From: Coriaria nepalensis
Taxonomy: Eukaryota; Streptophyta; Magnoliopsida; Cucurbitales; Coriariaceae
Assembly (NCBI GenBank): GCA_027186245.1
Contig: CP114482.1
Span: 22,959,209-23,023,208, forward strand
Reading direction: 5' to 3'
Length of the DNA: 64,000 bases
The number at the start of each line of letters is the position of its first letter. Position 1 is the stretch's first letter. Positions 11,030 through 25,600 of this stretch are shown here, in pieces. The notes under the pieces were generated by a model that was not told where the DNA came from, did no database searches, and saw only the letters and a list, made by a program, of their open reading frames with translations. The position numbers and the translations under genes were made by a program.

Positions 11030-13960
11030 AATGATTGAAAAGACTGAGTGATATGCTTTTTAATGCTAAAATAATGCATTGTTGTCTTCAATAGATTAAT
11101 TGCAAGTTATGTAAGAAAATAATGTTTGAAGGGCGAAAATAGAATTCGGTCGAATAAATTTAGAATGATTTAATGACTAAAAGAGACTCAATGACATGAC
11201 TTTAAGGCTAAACAAATGCATTGTTGCCTTCAATAGATCAACTGCAAGTCACGCACGAAAGTCATGTTTAAAGGCCGAATTTCGTTCGAAGTGATTTAGA
11301 ATGATTTACTGACTAAAAGAGATGCAAAAATATGACTTGAACGCTAAAAAAGGTATAGTTGCCATCAATAGATCAATTGCAAGTTAGGCCCGAAAGTCGC
11401 GTTTTAAATGCAAAAAGAGAATTGGTTTGAGGTGCCTTCAAAAAATTTAATGATTGAAAAGACTGAGTGATATGCTTTTTAATGCTAAAATAATGCATTG
11501 TTGTCTTCAATAGATTAATTAAAAGTAATGTAAGAAAATAATATTTGAAGGGCGAAAATAGAATTCGTTCAAACTAATTTAGAATGATTTAATGACTAGA
11601 AGAGACTCAGTGACATGACTTTAAGGCTAAACAAATGCATTGTTTCCTATAATAGATCAACTGCAAGTTATGCACGAAAGTCATGTTTAAATGCCGAATT
11701 TCGTTCGAAGTGATTTAGAATGATTTACCGACTAAAAGAGACGCAAAAATATGACTTCAACGCTAAAAAAGGCATAGTTGCCATCAATAGATCAATTGCA
11801 AGTTATGCACGAAAGTCGCGTTTTAAATGCAAAAATAGAATTGGTTCGAAGTGCCTTCAAACAATTTAATGGTTGAAAAGACTGAGTGATATGCTTTTTA
11901 ATGCTAAAATAATGCATTGTTGTTTTCAATAGATTAATTGCAAGTTATGTAAGAAAATAATGTTTGAAGGGCGAAAATAGAATTCGGTCGAATAAATTTA
12001 GAATGATTTAATGACTAAAAGAGACTCAATGACATGACTTTAAGGCTAAACAAATGCATTGTTGCCTTCAATAGATCAACTGCAAGTTACGCACAAAAGT
12101 CATGTTTAAAGGCCGAATTTGGTTCGAAGTGATTTAGAATGATTTACTGACTAAAAGAGACGCAAAATTATGACTTGAACGCTAAAAAAGGCATAGTTGC
12201 CATCAATAGATCAATTGCAAGTTATGCACGAAAGTCGCGTTTTAAATGCAAAAATAGAATTGGTTCGAAGTGCCTTCAAACAATTTAATGGTTGAAAAGA
12301 CTGAGTGATATGCTTTTTAATGCTAAAATAATGCATTGTTGTCTTCAATAGATTAATTGCAAGTTATGTAAGAAAATAATGTTTGAAGGGCGAAAATAGA
12401 ATTCGGTCGAATTAATTTAGAATGATTTAATGACTAAAAGAGACTCAATGACATGACTTTAAGGCTAAACAAATGCATTGTTGCCTTCAATAGATCAACT
12501 GCAAGTTACGCACGAAAGTCATGTTTAAATGCCGAATTTCATACGAAGTGATTTAGAATGATTTACTGACTAAAAGAGACGCAAAAATATGACTTCAATG
12601 CTAAAAAAGGCGTAGTTGCCATCAATAGATCAATTGCAAGTTATGCACGAAAGTCGCGTTTTAAATGCAAAAAAAGAATTGGTTCGAAGTGCCTTCAAAC
12701 AATTTAATGATTGAAAAGACTGAGTCATGCTTTTTAATGCTAAAATAATGCATTGTTGTCTTCAATAGATTAATTGCCAGTTATGTAAGAAAATAATGTT
12801 TGAAGGGCGAAAATAGAATTCGGTCGAATTAATTTAGAATGATTCAATGACTAAAAGAGACTCAATGACATGACTTTAAGGCTAAACAAATGCATTGTTG
12901 CCTTCAATAGATCAACTGCAAGTTACGCACGAAAGTCATGTTTAAATGCCGAATTTCATACGAAGTGATTTAGAATGATTTACTGACTAAAAGAGACGCA
13001 AAAATATGACTTGAATGCTAAAAAAGGCATAGTTGCCATCAATAGATCAATTGCAAGTTATGCACGATAGTCGCGTTTTAAATGCAAAAAGAGAATTGGT
13101 TCGAAGTGCCTTCAAACAATTTAATGATTGAAAAGACTGAGTGATATGCTTTTTAATGCTAAAAGAATGCATTGTTGTCTTCAATAGATTAATTAAAAGT
13201 AATGTAAGAAAATAATATTTGAAGGGCGAAAATAGAATTCGTTCAAACTAATTTAGAATGATTTAATGACTAGAAGAGACTCAGTGACATGACTTTAAGG
13301 CTAAACAAATGCATTGTTGCCTATAATAGATCAACTGCAAGTTATGCACGAAAGTCATGTTTAAAGGCCGAATTTCGTTCGAAATGATTTAGAATGATTT
13401 ACCGACTAAAAGAGACGCAAAAATATGACTTGAACGCTAAAAAAGGCATAGTTGCCATCAATAGATCAATTGCAAGTAATGCACGAAAGTCGCGTTTTAA
13501 ATGCAAAAAAAGAATTGGTTCGAGGTGCCTTCAACCAATTTAATGATTGAAAAGACTGAGTCATATGCTTTTTAATGCTAAAATAATGCATTGTTGTCTT
13601 CAATAGATTAATTGCAAGTTATGTAAGAAAATAATGTTTGAAGGGCGAAAATAGAATTCGGTCGAATTAATTTAGAATGATTTAATGACTAAAAGAGACT
13701 CAATGACATGACTTTAAGGCTAAACAAATGCATTGTTGCCTTTAATAGATCAACTGCAAGTTACGCATGAAAGTCATGTTTAAAGGCCGAATTTGGTTCG
13801 AAGTGATTTAGAATGATTTACTGACTAAAAGAGACGCAAAATTATGACTTGAACGCTAAAAAAGGCATAGTTGCCATCAATAGATCAATTGCAAGTTATG
13901 CACGAAAGTCGCGTTTTAAATGCAAAAATAGAATTGGTTCGAAGTGCCTTCAAACAATTT
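11030..13960. repeat. Seven-unit higher-order block, copy 1 (2,931 bp)
   Basis: Units start at 11030, 11449, 11868, 12287, 12706, 13123 and 13542. The unit at 12706 is 417 bp because of a 2 bp deletion (gagtcatgctttt instead of gagtcatatgctttt). The same deletion sits at the matching place in copy 2, so it predates the duplication. Other shared private variants are attgccagttatg, tgcacgatagtcgcg, gcaagtaatgcacg, caaccaattt, gcctttaatag and gcatgaaagtcatg, plus the aatggttg openings of the third and fourth units. Confidence 0.9.
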
Positions 13961-16891
13961 AATGATTGAAAAGACTGAGTGATATGCTTTTTAATGCTAA
14001 AATAATGCATTGTTGTCTTCAATAGATTAATTGCAAGTTATGTAAGAAAATAATGTTTGAAGGGCGAAAATAGAATTCGGTCGAATAAATTTAGAATGAT
14101 TTAATGACTAAAAGAGACTCAATGACATGACTTTAAGGCTAAACAAATGCATTGTTGCCTTCAATAGATCAACTGCAAGTCACGCACGAAAGTCATGTTT
14201 AAAGGCCGAATTTCGTTCGAAGTGATTTAGAATGATTTACTGACTAAAAGAGATGCAAAAATATGACTTGAACGCTAAAAAAGGTATAGTTGCCATCAAT
14301 AGATCAATTGCAAGTTATGCCCGAAAGTCGCGTTTTAAATGCAAAAAGAGAATTGGTTTGAGGTGCCTTCAAAAAATTTAATGATTGAAAAGACTGAGTG
14401 ATATGCTTTTTAATGCTAAAATAATGCATTGTTGTCTTCAATAGATTAATTAAAAGTAATGTAAGAAAATAATATTTGAAGGGCGAAAATAGAATTCGTT
14501 CAAACTAATTTAGAATGATTTAATGACTAGAAGAGACTCAGTGACATGACTTTAAGGCTAAACAAATGCATTGTTTCCTATAATAGATCAACTGCAAGTT
14601 ATGCACGAAAGTCATGTTTAAAGGCCGAATTTCGTTCGAAGTGATTTAGAATGATTTACCGACTAAAAGAGACGCAAAAATATGACTTCAACGCTAAAAA
14701 AGGCATAGTTGCCATCAATAGATCAATTGCAAGTTATGCACGAAAGTCGCGTTTTAAATGCAAAAATAGAATTGGTTCGAAGTGCCTTCAAACAATTTAA
14801 TGGTTGAAAAGACTAAGTGATATGCTTTTTAATGCTAAAATAATGCATTGTTGTCTTCAATAGATTAATTGCAAGTTATGTAAGAAAATAATGTTTGAAG
14901 GGCGGAAATAGAATTCGGTCGAATAAATTTAGAATGATTTAATGACTAAAAGAGACTCAATGACATGACTTTAAGGCTAAACAAATGCATTGTTGCCTTC
15001 AATAGATCAACTGCAAGTTACGCACAAAAGTCATGTTTAAAGGCCGAATTTGGTTCGAAGTGATTTAGAATGATTTACTGACTAAAAGAGACGCAAAATT
15101 ATGACTTGAACGCTAAAAAAGGCATAGTTGCCATCAATAGATCAATTGCAAGTTATGCACGAAAGTCGCGTTTTAAATGCAAAAATAGAATTGGTTCGAA
15201 GTGCATTCAAACAATTTAATGGTTGAAAAGACTGAGTGATACGCTTTTTAATGCTAAAATAATTCATTGTTGTCTTCAATAGATTAATTGCAAGTTATGT
15301 AAGAAAATAATGTTTGAAGGGCGAAAATAGAATTCGGTCGAATTAATTTAGAATGATTTAATGACTAAATGAGACTCAATGACATGACTTTAAGGCTAAA
15401 CAAATGCATTGTTGCCTTCAATAGATCAACTGCAAGTTACGCACGAAAGTCATGTTTAAATGCCGAATTTCATACGAAGTGATTTAGAATGATTTACTGA
15501 CTAAAAGAGACGCAAAAATATGACTTCAATGCTAAAAAAGGCGTAGTTGCCATCAATAGATCAATTGCAAGTTATGCACGAAAGTCGCGTTTTAAATGCC
15601 AAAAAAGAATTGGTTCGAAGTGTCTTCAAACAATTTAATGATTGAAAAGACTGAGTCATGCTTTTTAATGCTAAAATAATGCATTGTTGTCTTCAATAGA
15701 TTAATTGCCAGTTATGTAAGAAAATAATGTTTGAAGGGCGAAAATAGAATTCGGTCGAATTAATTTAGAATGATTTAATGACTAAAAGAGACTCAATGAC
15801 ATGACTTTAAGGCTAAACAAATGCATTGTTGCCTTCAATAGATCAATTGCAAGTTACGCACGAAAGTCATGTTTAAATGCCGAATTTCATACGAAGTGAT
15901 TTAGAATGATTTATTGACTAAAAGAGACGCAAAAATATGACTTGAATGCTAAAAAAGGCATAGTTGCCATCAATAGATCAATTGCAAGTTATGCACGATA
16001 GTCGCGTTTTAAATGCAAAAAGAGAATTGGTTCGAAGTGCCTTCAAACAATTTAATGATTGAAAAGACTGAGTGATATGCTTTTTAATGCTAAAATAATG
16101 CATTGTTGTCTTCAATAGATTAATTAAAAGTAATGTAAGAAAATAATATTTGAAGGGCGAAAATAGAATTCGTTCAAACTAATTTAGAATGATTTAATGA
16201 CTAGAAGAGACTCAGTGACATGACTTTAAGGCTAAACAAATGCATTGTTGCCTATAATAGATCAACTGCAAGTTATGCACGAAAGTCATGTTTAAAGGCC
16301 GAATTTCGTTCGAAATGATTTAGAATGATTTACCGACTAAAAGAGACGCAAAAATATGACTTCAACGCTAAAAAAGGCATAGTTGCCATCAATAGATCAA
16401 TTGCAAGTAATGCACGAAAGTCGCGTTTTAAATGCAAAAAAAGAATTGATTCGAGGTGCCTTCAACCAATTTAATGATTGAAAAGACTGAGTCATATGCT
16501 TTTTAATGCTAAAATAATGCATTGTTGTCTTCAATAGATTAATTGCAAGTTATGTAAGAAAATAATGTTTGAAGGGCGAAAATAGAATTCGGTCGAATTA
16601 ATTTAGAATGATTTAATGACTAAAAGAGACTCAATGACATGACTTTAAGGCTAAACAAATGCATTGTTGCCTTTAATAGATCAACTGCAAGTTACGCATG
16701 AAAGTCATGTTTAAAGGCCGAATTTGGTTCGAAGTGATTTTGAATGATTTACTGACTAAAAGAGACGCAAAATTATGACTTGAACGCTAAAAAAGGCATA
16801 GTTGCCATCAATAGATCAATTGCAAGTGATGCACGAAAGTCGCGTTTTAAATGCAAAAATAGAATTGGTTCGAAGTGCCTTCAAACAATTT
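13961..16891. repeat. Seven-unit higher-order block, copy 2 (2,931 bp)
   Basis: This is an immediate direct repeat of 11030-13960, with units at 13961, 14380, 14799, 15218, 15637, 16054 and 16473. The 417 bp unit is the one at 15637. By eye the copies differ at only a scattering of positions, for example gattcaatgac at 12841 against gatttaatgac here, and gttaggcccg near 11384 against gttatgcccg here. This points to a recent event. Similarity stops at both outer ends: the unit at 16892 does not continue as the unit at 13961 does. Confidence 0.9.
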
Positions 16892-19675
16892 AATGATTGA
16901 AAAGACTGACTGATATGCTTTTTAATGCTAAAATAATGCATTGTTGTCTTCAATTGATTAATTGCAAGTTTTGTAAGAAAATAATGTTTGAAGGGCGAAA
17001 ATAGAATTCGGTCGAATTAATTTAGAATGATTTAATGACCAAAAGCGACTCAATGACATGACTTTAAGGCTAAGCAAATGCATTGTTGCATTCAATAGAT
17101 CAACTACAAGTTACGCACGAAAGTCATGTTTAAAGGTCGAATTTCGTTCGAAGTGATTTAGAATGATTTACTGACTAAAAGAGACGCAAAATTATGACTT
17201 GAACGCTAAAAAAGGCATAGTTGCCATCAATAGATCAATTGCAAGTTATGCACGAAAGTCGCGTTTTAAATGCAAAAATAGAATTGGTTCGAAGTGCCTT
17301 CCAACAATTTAATGATTGAAAAGACTGAGTGATATGCTTTTTAATGCTAAAATAATGCATTGTTGTCTTCAATAGATTAATTGCAAGTTATGTAAGAAAA
17401 TAATGTTTGAAGGGCGAAAATAGAATTCGGTCGAATTAATTTAGAATGATTTAATGACTAAAAGAGACTCAATGACATGACTTGAAGGCTAAACAAATGC
17501 ATCGTTGCCTTCAATAGATCAACTGCAAGTTACGCACGAAAGTCATGTTTAAAGGCCGAATTTCATTCGAAGTGATTTAGAATGATTTACTGACTAAAAG
17601 GGACGCAAAAATATGACTTGAACGCTAAAAAAGGCATAGTTGCCATCAATAGATCAATTGCAAGTTATGCACGAAAGTCGCGTTTTAAATGCAAAAAGAG
17701 AAATTGTTCGAAGTGCCTTCAAACAATATAATGATTGAAAAGACTGAGTCATATGCTTTTTAATGCTAAAATAATGCATTGTTGTCTTCAATAGATTAAT
17801 TACAGGTTATGTAAGAAAATAATATTTGAAGGGCGAAAAAAGAATTCGTTCGAACTAATTTAGAATGATTTAATGACTAAAAGAGACTCAATGACATGAC
17901 TTTAAGGCTAAACAAGTGCATTGTTGCCTTCAATAGATCAACTGCAAGTTACGCACAAAAATCATGTTTAAAGGCCGAATTTCGTTCGAAGTGATTTAGA
18001 ATGATTTACTGACTAAAAGAGACGCAAAAATATGACTTGAACTCTAAAAAAGGCATAGTTGCCATCAATAGATCAATTGCAAGTTATGCACGAAAGTAGC
18101 GTTTTAAATGCAAAAAGAGAAATTGTTCGAAGTGCCTTCAAACAATTTAATGATTGAAAAGACTGAGTCATATGCTTTTTAATGCTAAAATAATGCATTG
18201 TTGTCTTCAATAGATTAATTACAAGTTATGTAAGAAAATAATATTTGAAGGGCGAAAAAAGAATTCGTTCGAACTAATTTAGAATGATTTAATGACTAGA
18301 AGAGACTCGGTGACATGTATTTAAGGCTAAACAAATACATTGTTGACTATAATAGATCAATTGCAAGTTATGCACGAAAGTCATGTTTAAAGGCCAAATT
18401 TCATTCGAAGTGATTCAGAATGATTTACTGACTAAAAGAGACGCAAAAATATGACTTGAACGCTAAAAAATGCATAGTTGCCATCAATAGATCAATTGCA
18501 AGTTATGCACGTAAGTCGCGTTTTAAATGCAAAAAGAGAATTGGTTCGAAGTGCCTCCAAACAATTTAATGATTGAAAAGACTGAGTGATATGCTTTTTG
18601 ATGCTAAAATAATGCATTGTTGTCTTCAATAGATTAATTGCAAGTTATGTAAGAAAATTATGTTTGATGGGCGAAAATAGAATTCGGTCGAGATAATTTA
18701 GAATGATTTAATGACTAAAAGAGACTCAATGACATGACTTTAAGGCTAAACAAATGCATTGTTGCCTTCAATAGATCAACTGCAAGTTACGCACGAAAGT
18801 CATGTTTAAAGGCCGAATTTCGTTCGAAGTGATTTACAATGATTTACTGACTAAAAGAGACGCAAAAATATGACTTGTACGCTAAAAAAGGCATAGTTGC
18901 CATCAATAGATCAATTGCAAGTTATGAACGAAAGTCGCGTTTTTAATGCAACAAGAGAATTGGTTCGAAGTGCCTTCAAACAATTTAATGATTGAAAAGA
19001 CTAAGTGATATGCTTTTTAATGCTAAAATAATGCATTGTTGTCTTCAATAGATTAATTAAAAGTTATATAAGAAAATAATATTTGAAGGGCGAAAATAGA
19101 ATTCGGTCGAATTAATTTAGAATGATTTAATGACTAAAAGAGACTCAATGACATGACTTTAAGGCTAAACAAATGGATTGTTGCCTTCAATAGATCAACT
19201 GCAAGTTACGCACGAAAGTCATGTTTAAAGGCCGAATTTCGTTCGAAGTGATTTAGAATGATTTACTGACTAAAAGAGACGCAAAAATATGACTTGAACG
19301 CTAAAAAAGGCATAGTTGCCATCAATAGATCAATTGCAAGTTGTGCACGAAAGTCGCGTTTTAAGTGCAAAAATAGAATTGTTTCGAAGTGCCCTCAAAC
19401 AATTTAATGATTGAAAAGACTGAGTGATATGCTTTTTAATGCTAAAATAATGCATTGTTGTCTTCAATAGATTAATTGCAAGTTATGTAAGAAAATAATG
19501 TTTGAAGGGCGAAAATAGAATTCGGTCGAATTAATTTAGAATGATTTAATGACTAAAAGAGACTCAATGACATGACTTTAAGGCTAAACAAATGCATTGT
19601 TGCCTTCAATAGATGAACTGCAAGTTACGCACGAAAGTCATGTTTAAATGCCGAATTTCATACGAAGTGATTTAG
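16892..19675. repeat. Domain 3: heterogeneous 419 bp units
   Basis: Units start at 16892, 17311, 17730, 18149, 18568, 18987 and 19406, the last continuing into the next domain through its C subunit. They share fewer private variants with each other than units elsewhere. Adjacent units at 17730 and 18149 are similar (agagaaattgttcg before them, gggcgaaaaaagaattcg in A). Single oddities include caattgattaattgc near 16952, gttcaaatta-free A forms and tgtttgatgggcg near 18660. No long-range block was found, so this looks like an older, less recently homogenised stretch. Confidence 0.7.
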
Positions 19676-22600
19676 AATGATTTACTGACTAAAAAAGACG
19701 CAAAAATATGACTTTAAAGCTAAAAAAATGCATAGTTGCCATCAATAGATCAATTGCAAATTATGCATGAAGATGGCGTTCTAAATGCAAAAAGAGAATT
19801 GGTTCGAAGTGCCTTCAAACAATTTAATGATTGAAAAGACTGAAGGATATGCTTTTTAATGCTAAAATAATGCATTGTTGTCTTAAATAGATTAATTAAA
19901 AGTTATCTAAGAAAATAATATTTGAAGGGCGAAAATAAAATTCGTTCAAACTAATTTAGAATGATTTAATGACTAGAAGAGACTCAGTGACATGACTTTA
20001 AGGCTAAACAAATGCATTGTTGCCTATAATAGATCAACTGCAAGTTATGCACGAAAGTCATGTTTAAATGCCGAATTTCATACGAAGTGATTTAGAATGA
20101 TTTACTGATTAAAAAAGACGCAAAAATATGACTTGAAAGCTAAAAAAATGCATAGTTGCCATCAACAGATCAATTGCAAATTATGCATGAAGATGGCGTT
20201 CTAAATGCAAAAAGGGAATTGGTTCGAAGTGCCTTCAAACAATTTAATGATTGAAAAGACTGAGTGATATGCTTTTTAATGCTAAAATAATGCATTGTTG
20301 TCTTCAATAGATTAATTAAAAGTTATGTAAGAAAATAATATTTGAAGGGCGAAAATAGAATTCGTTCAAACTAATTTAGAATGGTTTAATGACTAGAAGA
20401 GACTCAGTGACATGACTTTACGGCTAAACAAATGCATTGTTGCCTATAATAGATCAACTGCAAGTTATGCACGAAAGTCTTGTTTAAATGCCGAATTTCA
20501 TACGAAGTGATTTACAATGATTTACTGATTAAAAAAGACGCAAAAATATGACTTTAAAGCTAAAAAAATGCATAGTTGCCATCAACAGATCAATTGCAAA
20601 TTATGCATGAAGATGGCGTTCTAAATGCAAAAAGGGAATTGGTTCGAAGTGCCTTCAAACAATTTAATGATTGAAAAGACTGAGTGATATGCTTTTTAAT
20701 GCTAAAATAATGCATTGTTGTCTTCAATAGATTAATTAAAAGTTATGTAAGAAAATAATATTTGAAGGGCGAAAATAGAATTCGTTCAAACTAATTTAGA
20801 ATGGTTTAATGACTAGAAGAGACTCAGTGACATGACTTTACGGCTAAACAAATGCATTGTTGCCTATAATAGATCAACTGCAAGTTATGCACGAAAGTCT
20901 TGTTTAAATGCCGAATTTCATACGAAGTGATTTACAATGATTTACTGATTAAAAAAGACGCAAAAATATGACTTTAAAGCTAAAAAAATGCATAGTTGCC
21001 ATCAATAGATCAATTGCAAATTATGCATGAAGATGGCGTTCTAAATGCAAAAAGAGAATTGGTTCGAAGTGCCTTCAAACAATTTAATTATTGAAAAGAC
21101 TGAAGGATATGCTTTTTAATGCTAAAATAATGCATTGTTGTCTTCAATAGATTAATTAAAAGTTATCTAAGAAAATAATATTTGAAGGGCGAAAATAAAA
21201 TTCGTTCAAACTAATTTAGAATGATTTAATGACTAGAAGAGACTCAGTGACATGACTTTAAGGCTAAACAAATGCATTGTTGCCTATAATAGATCAACTG
21301 CAAGTTATGCACGAAAGTCATGTTTAAATGCCGAATTTCATACGAAGTGATTTAGAATGATTTACTGATTAAAAAAGACGCAAAAATATGACTTTAAAAC
21401 TAAAAAAATGCATAGTTGCCATCAATAGATCAATTGCAAATTATGCATGAAGATGGCGTTCTAAATGCAAAAAGAGAATTGGTTCGAAGTGCCTTCAAAC
21501 AATTTAATGATTGAAAAGACTGAAGGATATGCTTTTTAATGCTAAAATAATGCATTGTTGTCTTCAATAGATTAATTAAAAGTTATCTAAGAAAATAATA
21601 TTTGAAGGGCGAAAATAAAATTCGTTCAAACTAATTTAGAATGATTTAATGACTAGAAGAGACTCAGTGACATGACTTTAAGGCTAAACAAATGCATTGT
21701 TGCCTATAATAGATCAACTGCAAGTTATGCACGAAAGTCATGTTTAAAGGCCGAATTTCATACGAAGTGATTTAGAATGATTTACTGATTAAAAAAGACG
21801 CAAAAATATGACTTGAAAGCTAAAAAAATGCATAGTTGCCATCAACAGATCAATTGCAAATTATGCATGAAGATGGCGTTCTAAATGCAAAAAGGGAATT
21901 GGTTCGAAGTGCCTTCAAACAATTTAATGATTGAAAAGACTGAGTGATATGCTTTTTAATGCTAAAATAATGCATTGTTGTCTTCAATAGATTAATTAAA
22001 AGTTATGTAAGAAAATAATATTTGAAGGGCGAAAATAGAATTCGTTCAAACTAATTTAGAATGATTTAATGACTAGAAGAGACTCAGTGACATGACTTTA
22101 CGGCTCAACAAATGCATTGTTGCCTATAATAGATCAACTGCAAGTTATGCACGAAAGTCATGTTTAAATGCCGAATTTCATACGAAGTGATTTAGAATGA
22201 TTTACTGATTAAAAAAGACGCAAAAATATGTCTTTAAAGCTAAAAAAATGCATAGTTGCCATCAATAGATCAATTGCAAATTATGCATGAAGATGGCGTT
22301 CTAAATGCAAAAAGGGAATTGGTTCGAAGTGCCTTCAAACAATTTAATGATTGAAAAGACTGAAGGATATGCTTTTTAATGCTAAAATAATGCATTGTTG
22401 TCTTCAATAGATTAATTAAAAGTTATCTAAGAAAATAATATTTGAAGGGCGAAAATAAAATTCGTTCAAACTAATTTAGAATGATTTAATGACTAGAAGA
22501 GACTCAGTGACATGACTTTGAGGCTAAACAAATGCATTGTTGCGTATAATAGATCAACTGCAAGTTATGGACGTAAGTCATGTTTAAATGCCGAATTTCA

Positions 22601-25600
22601 TACGAAGTGACTTAGAATGATTTGCTGACTAAAAAAGACGCAAAAATATGACTTTAAAGCTAAAAAAATGCATAGTTGCCATCAATAGATCAATTGGAAA
22701 TTATGCATGAAGATGGCGTTGTAAATGCAAAAAGAGAATTGGTTCGAAGTGCCTTCAAACAATTTAATGATTGAAAAGACTGAAGGATATGCTTTTTAAT
22801 GCTAAAATAATGCGTTGTTGTCTTCAATAGATTAATTAAAAGTTATGTAAGAAAATAATATTTGAAGGGCGAAAATAGAATTCGTTCAAACTAATTTAGA
22901 ATGGTTTAATGACTAGAAGAGACTCAGTGACATGACTTTACGGCTAAACAAATGCATTGTTGCCTATAATAGATCAACTGCAAGTTATGCACGAAAGTCT
23001 TGTTTAAATGCCGAATTTCATTCGAAGTGATTTACAATGATTTACTGATTAAAAAAGACGCAAAAATATGACTTTAAAGCTAAAAAAATGCATAGTTGCC
23101 ATCAATAGATCAATTGCAAATTATGCATGAAGATGGCGTTCTAAATGCAAAAAGAGAATTGGTTCGAAGTGCCTTCAAACAATTTAATTATTGAAAAGAC
23201 TGAAGGATATGCTTTTTAATGCTAAAATAATGCATTGTTGTCTTCAATAGATTAATTAAAAGTTATCTAAGAAAATAATATTTGAAGTGCGAAAATAAAA
23301 TTCGTTCAAACTAATTTAGAATGATTTAATGACTAGAAGAGACTCAGTGACATGACTTTAAGGCTAAACAAATGCATTGTTGCCTATAATAGATCAACTG
23401 CAAGTTATGCACGAAAGTCATGTTTAAATGCCGAATTTCATACGAAGTGATTTAGAATGATTTACTGATTAAAAAAGACGCAAAAATATGACTTTAAAGC
23501 TAAAAAAATGCATAGTTGCCATCAATAGATCAATTGCAAATTATGCATGAAGATGGCGTTCTAAATGCAAAAAGAGAATTGGTTCGAAGTGCCTTCAAAC
23601 AATTTAATGATTGAAAAGACTGAAGGATATGCTTTTTAATGCTAAAATAATGCGTTGTTGTCTTCAATAGATTAATTAAAAGTTATCTAAGAAAATAATA
23701 TTTGAAGGGCGAAAATAAAATTCGTTCAAACTAATTTAGAATGGTTTAATGACTAGAAGAGACTCAGTGACATGACTTTACGGCTAAACAAATGCATTGT
23801 TGCCTATAATAGATCAACTGCAAGTTATGCACGAAAGTCTTGTTTAAATGCCGAATTTCACACGAAGTGATTTACAATGATTTACTGATTAAAAAAGACG
23901 CAAAAATATGACTTTAAAGCTAAAAAAATGCATAGTTGCTATCAATAGATCAATTGCAAATTATGCATGAAGATGGCGTTCTAAATGCAAAAAGAGAATT
24001 GGTTCGAAGTGCCTTCAAACAATTTAATTATTGAAAAGACTGAAGGATATGCTTTTTAATGCTAAAATAATGCATTGTTGTCTTCAATAGATTAATTAAA
24101 AGTTATCTAAGAAAATAATATTTGAAGTGCGAAAATAAAATTCGTTCAAACTAATTTAGAATGATTTAATGACTAGAAGAGACTCAGTGACATGACTTTA
24201 AGGCTAAACAAATGCATTGTTGCCTATAATAGATCAACTGCAAGTTATGCACGAAAGTCATGTTTAAATGCCGAATTTCATACGAAGTGATTTAGAATGA
24301 TTTACTGATTAAAAAAGACGCAAAAATATGACTTTAAAGCTAAAAAAATGCATAGTTGCCATCAATAGATCAATTGCAAATTATGCATGAAGATGGCGTT
24401 CTAAATGCAAAAAGAGAATTGGTTCGAAGTGCCTTCAAACAATTTAATGATTGAAAAGACTGAAGGATATGCTTTTTAATGCTAAAATAATGCATTGTTG
24501 TCTTCAATAGATTAATTAAAAGTTATGTAAGAAAATAATATTTGAAGGGCGAAAATAGAATTCGTTCAAACTAATTTAGAATGGTTTAATGACTAGAAGA
24601 GACTCAGTGACATGACTTTACGGCTAAACAAATGCATTGTTGCCTATAATAGATCAACTGCAAGTTATGCACGAAAGTCTTGTTTAAATGCCGAATTTCA
24701 TACGAAGTGATTTACAATGATTTACTGATTAAAAAAGACGCTAAAATATGACTTTAAAGCTAAAAAAATGCATAGTTGCCATCAATAGATCAATTGCAAA
24801 TTATGCATGAAGATGGCGTTCTAAATGCAAAAAGGGAATTGGTTCGAAGTGCCTTCAAACAATTTAATGATTGAAAAGACTGAAGGATATGCTTTTTAAT
24901 GCTAAAATAATGCATCGTTGTCTTCAATAGATTAATTAAAAGTTATCTAAGAAAATAATATTTGAAGGGCGAAAATAAAATTCGTTCAAACTAATTTAGA
25001 ATGATTTAATGACTAGAAGAGACTCAGTGACATGACTTTAAGGCTAAACAAATGCATTGTTGCCTATAATAGATCAACTGCAAGTTATGGACGTAAGTCA
25101 TGTTTGAATGCCGAATTTCATACGAAGTGACTTAGAATGATTTGCTGACTAAAAAGGACGCAAAAATATGACTTTAAAGCTAAAAAAATGCATAGTTGCC
25201 ATCAATAGATCAATTGGAAATTATGCATGAAGATGGCGTTCTAAATGCAAAAAGAGAATTGGTTCGAAGTGCCTTCAAACAATTTAATGATTGAAAAGAC
25301 TGAGTGATATGCTTTTTAATGCTAAAATAATGCATTGTTGTCTTCAATAGATTAATTAAAAGTTATGTAAGAAAATAATATTTGAAGGGCGAAAATAGAA
25401 TTCGTTCAAACTAATTTAGAATGATTTAATGACTAGAAGAGACTCAGTGACATGACTTTACGGCTAAACAAATGCATTGTTGCCTATAATAGATCAACTG
25501 CAAGTTATGCACGAAAGTCATGTTTAAATGCCGAATTTCATACGAAGTGATTTAGAATGATTTACTGATTAAAAAAGACGCAAAAATATGACTTTAAAGC

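Noticed and set aside
11030..16891. The adjacent 2,931 bp copies as an assembly artefact.
   Set aside because: Not excluded, but the copies differ at several single bases spread along their length, which favours two real copies over a doubled one. It stays a caveat to be tested with reads.
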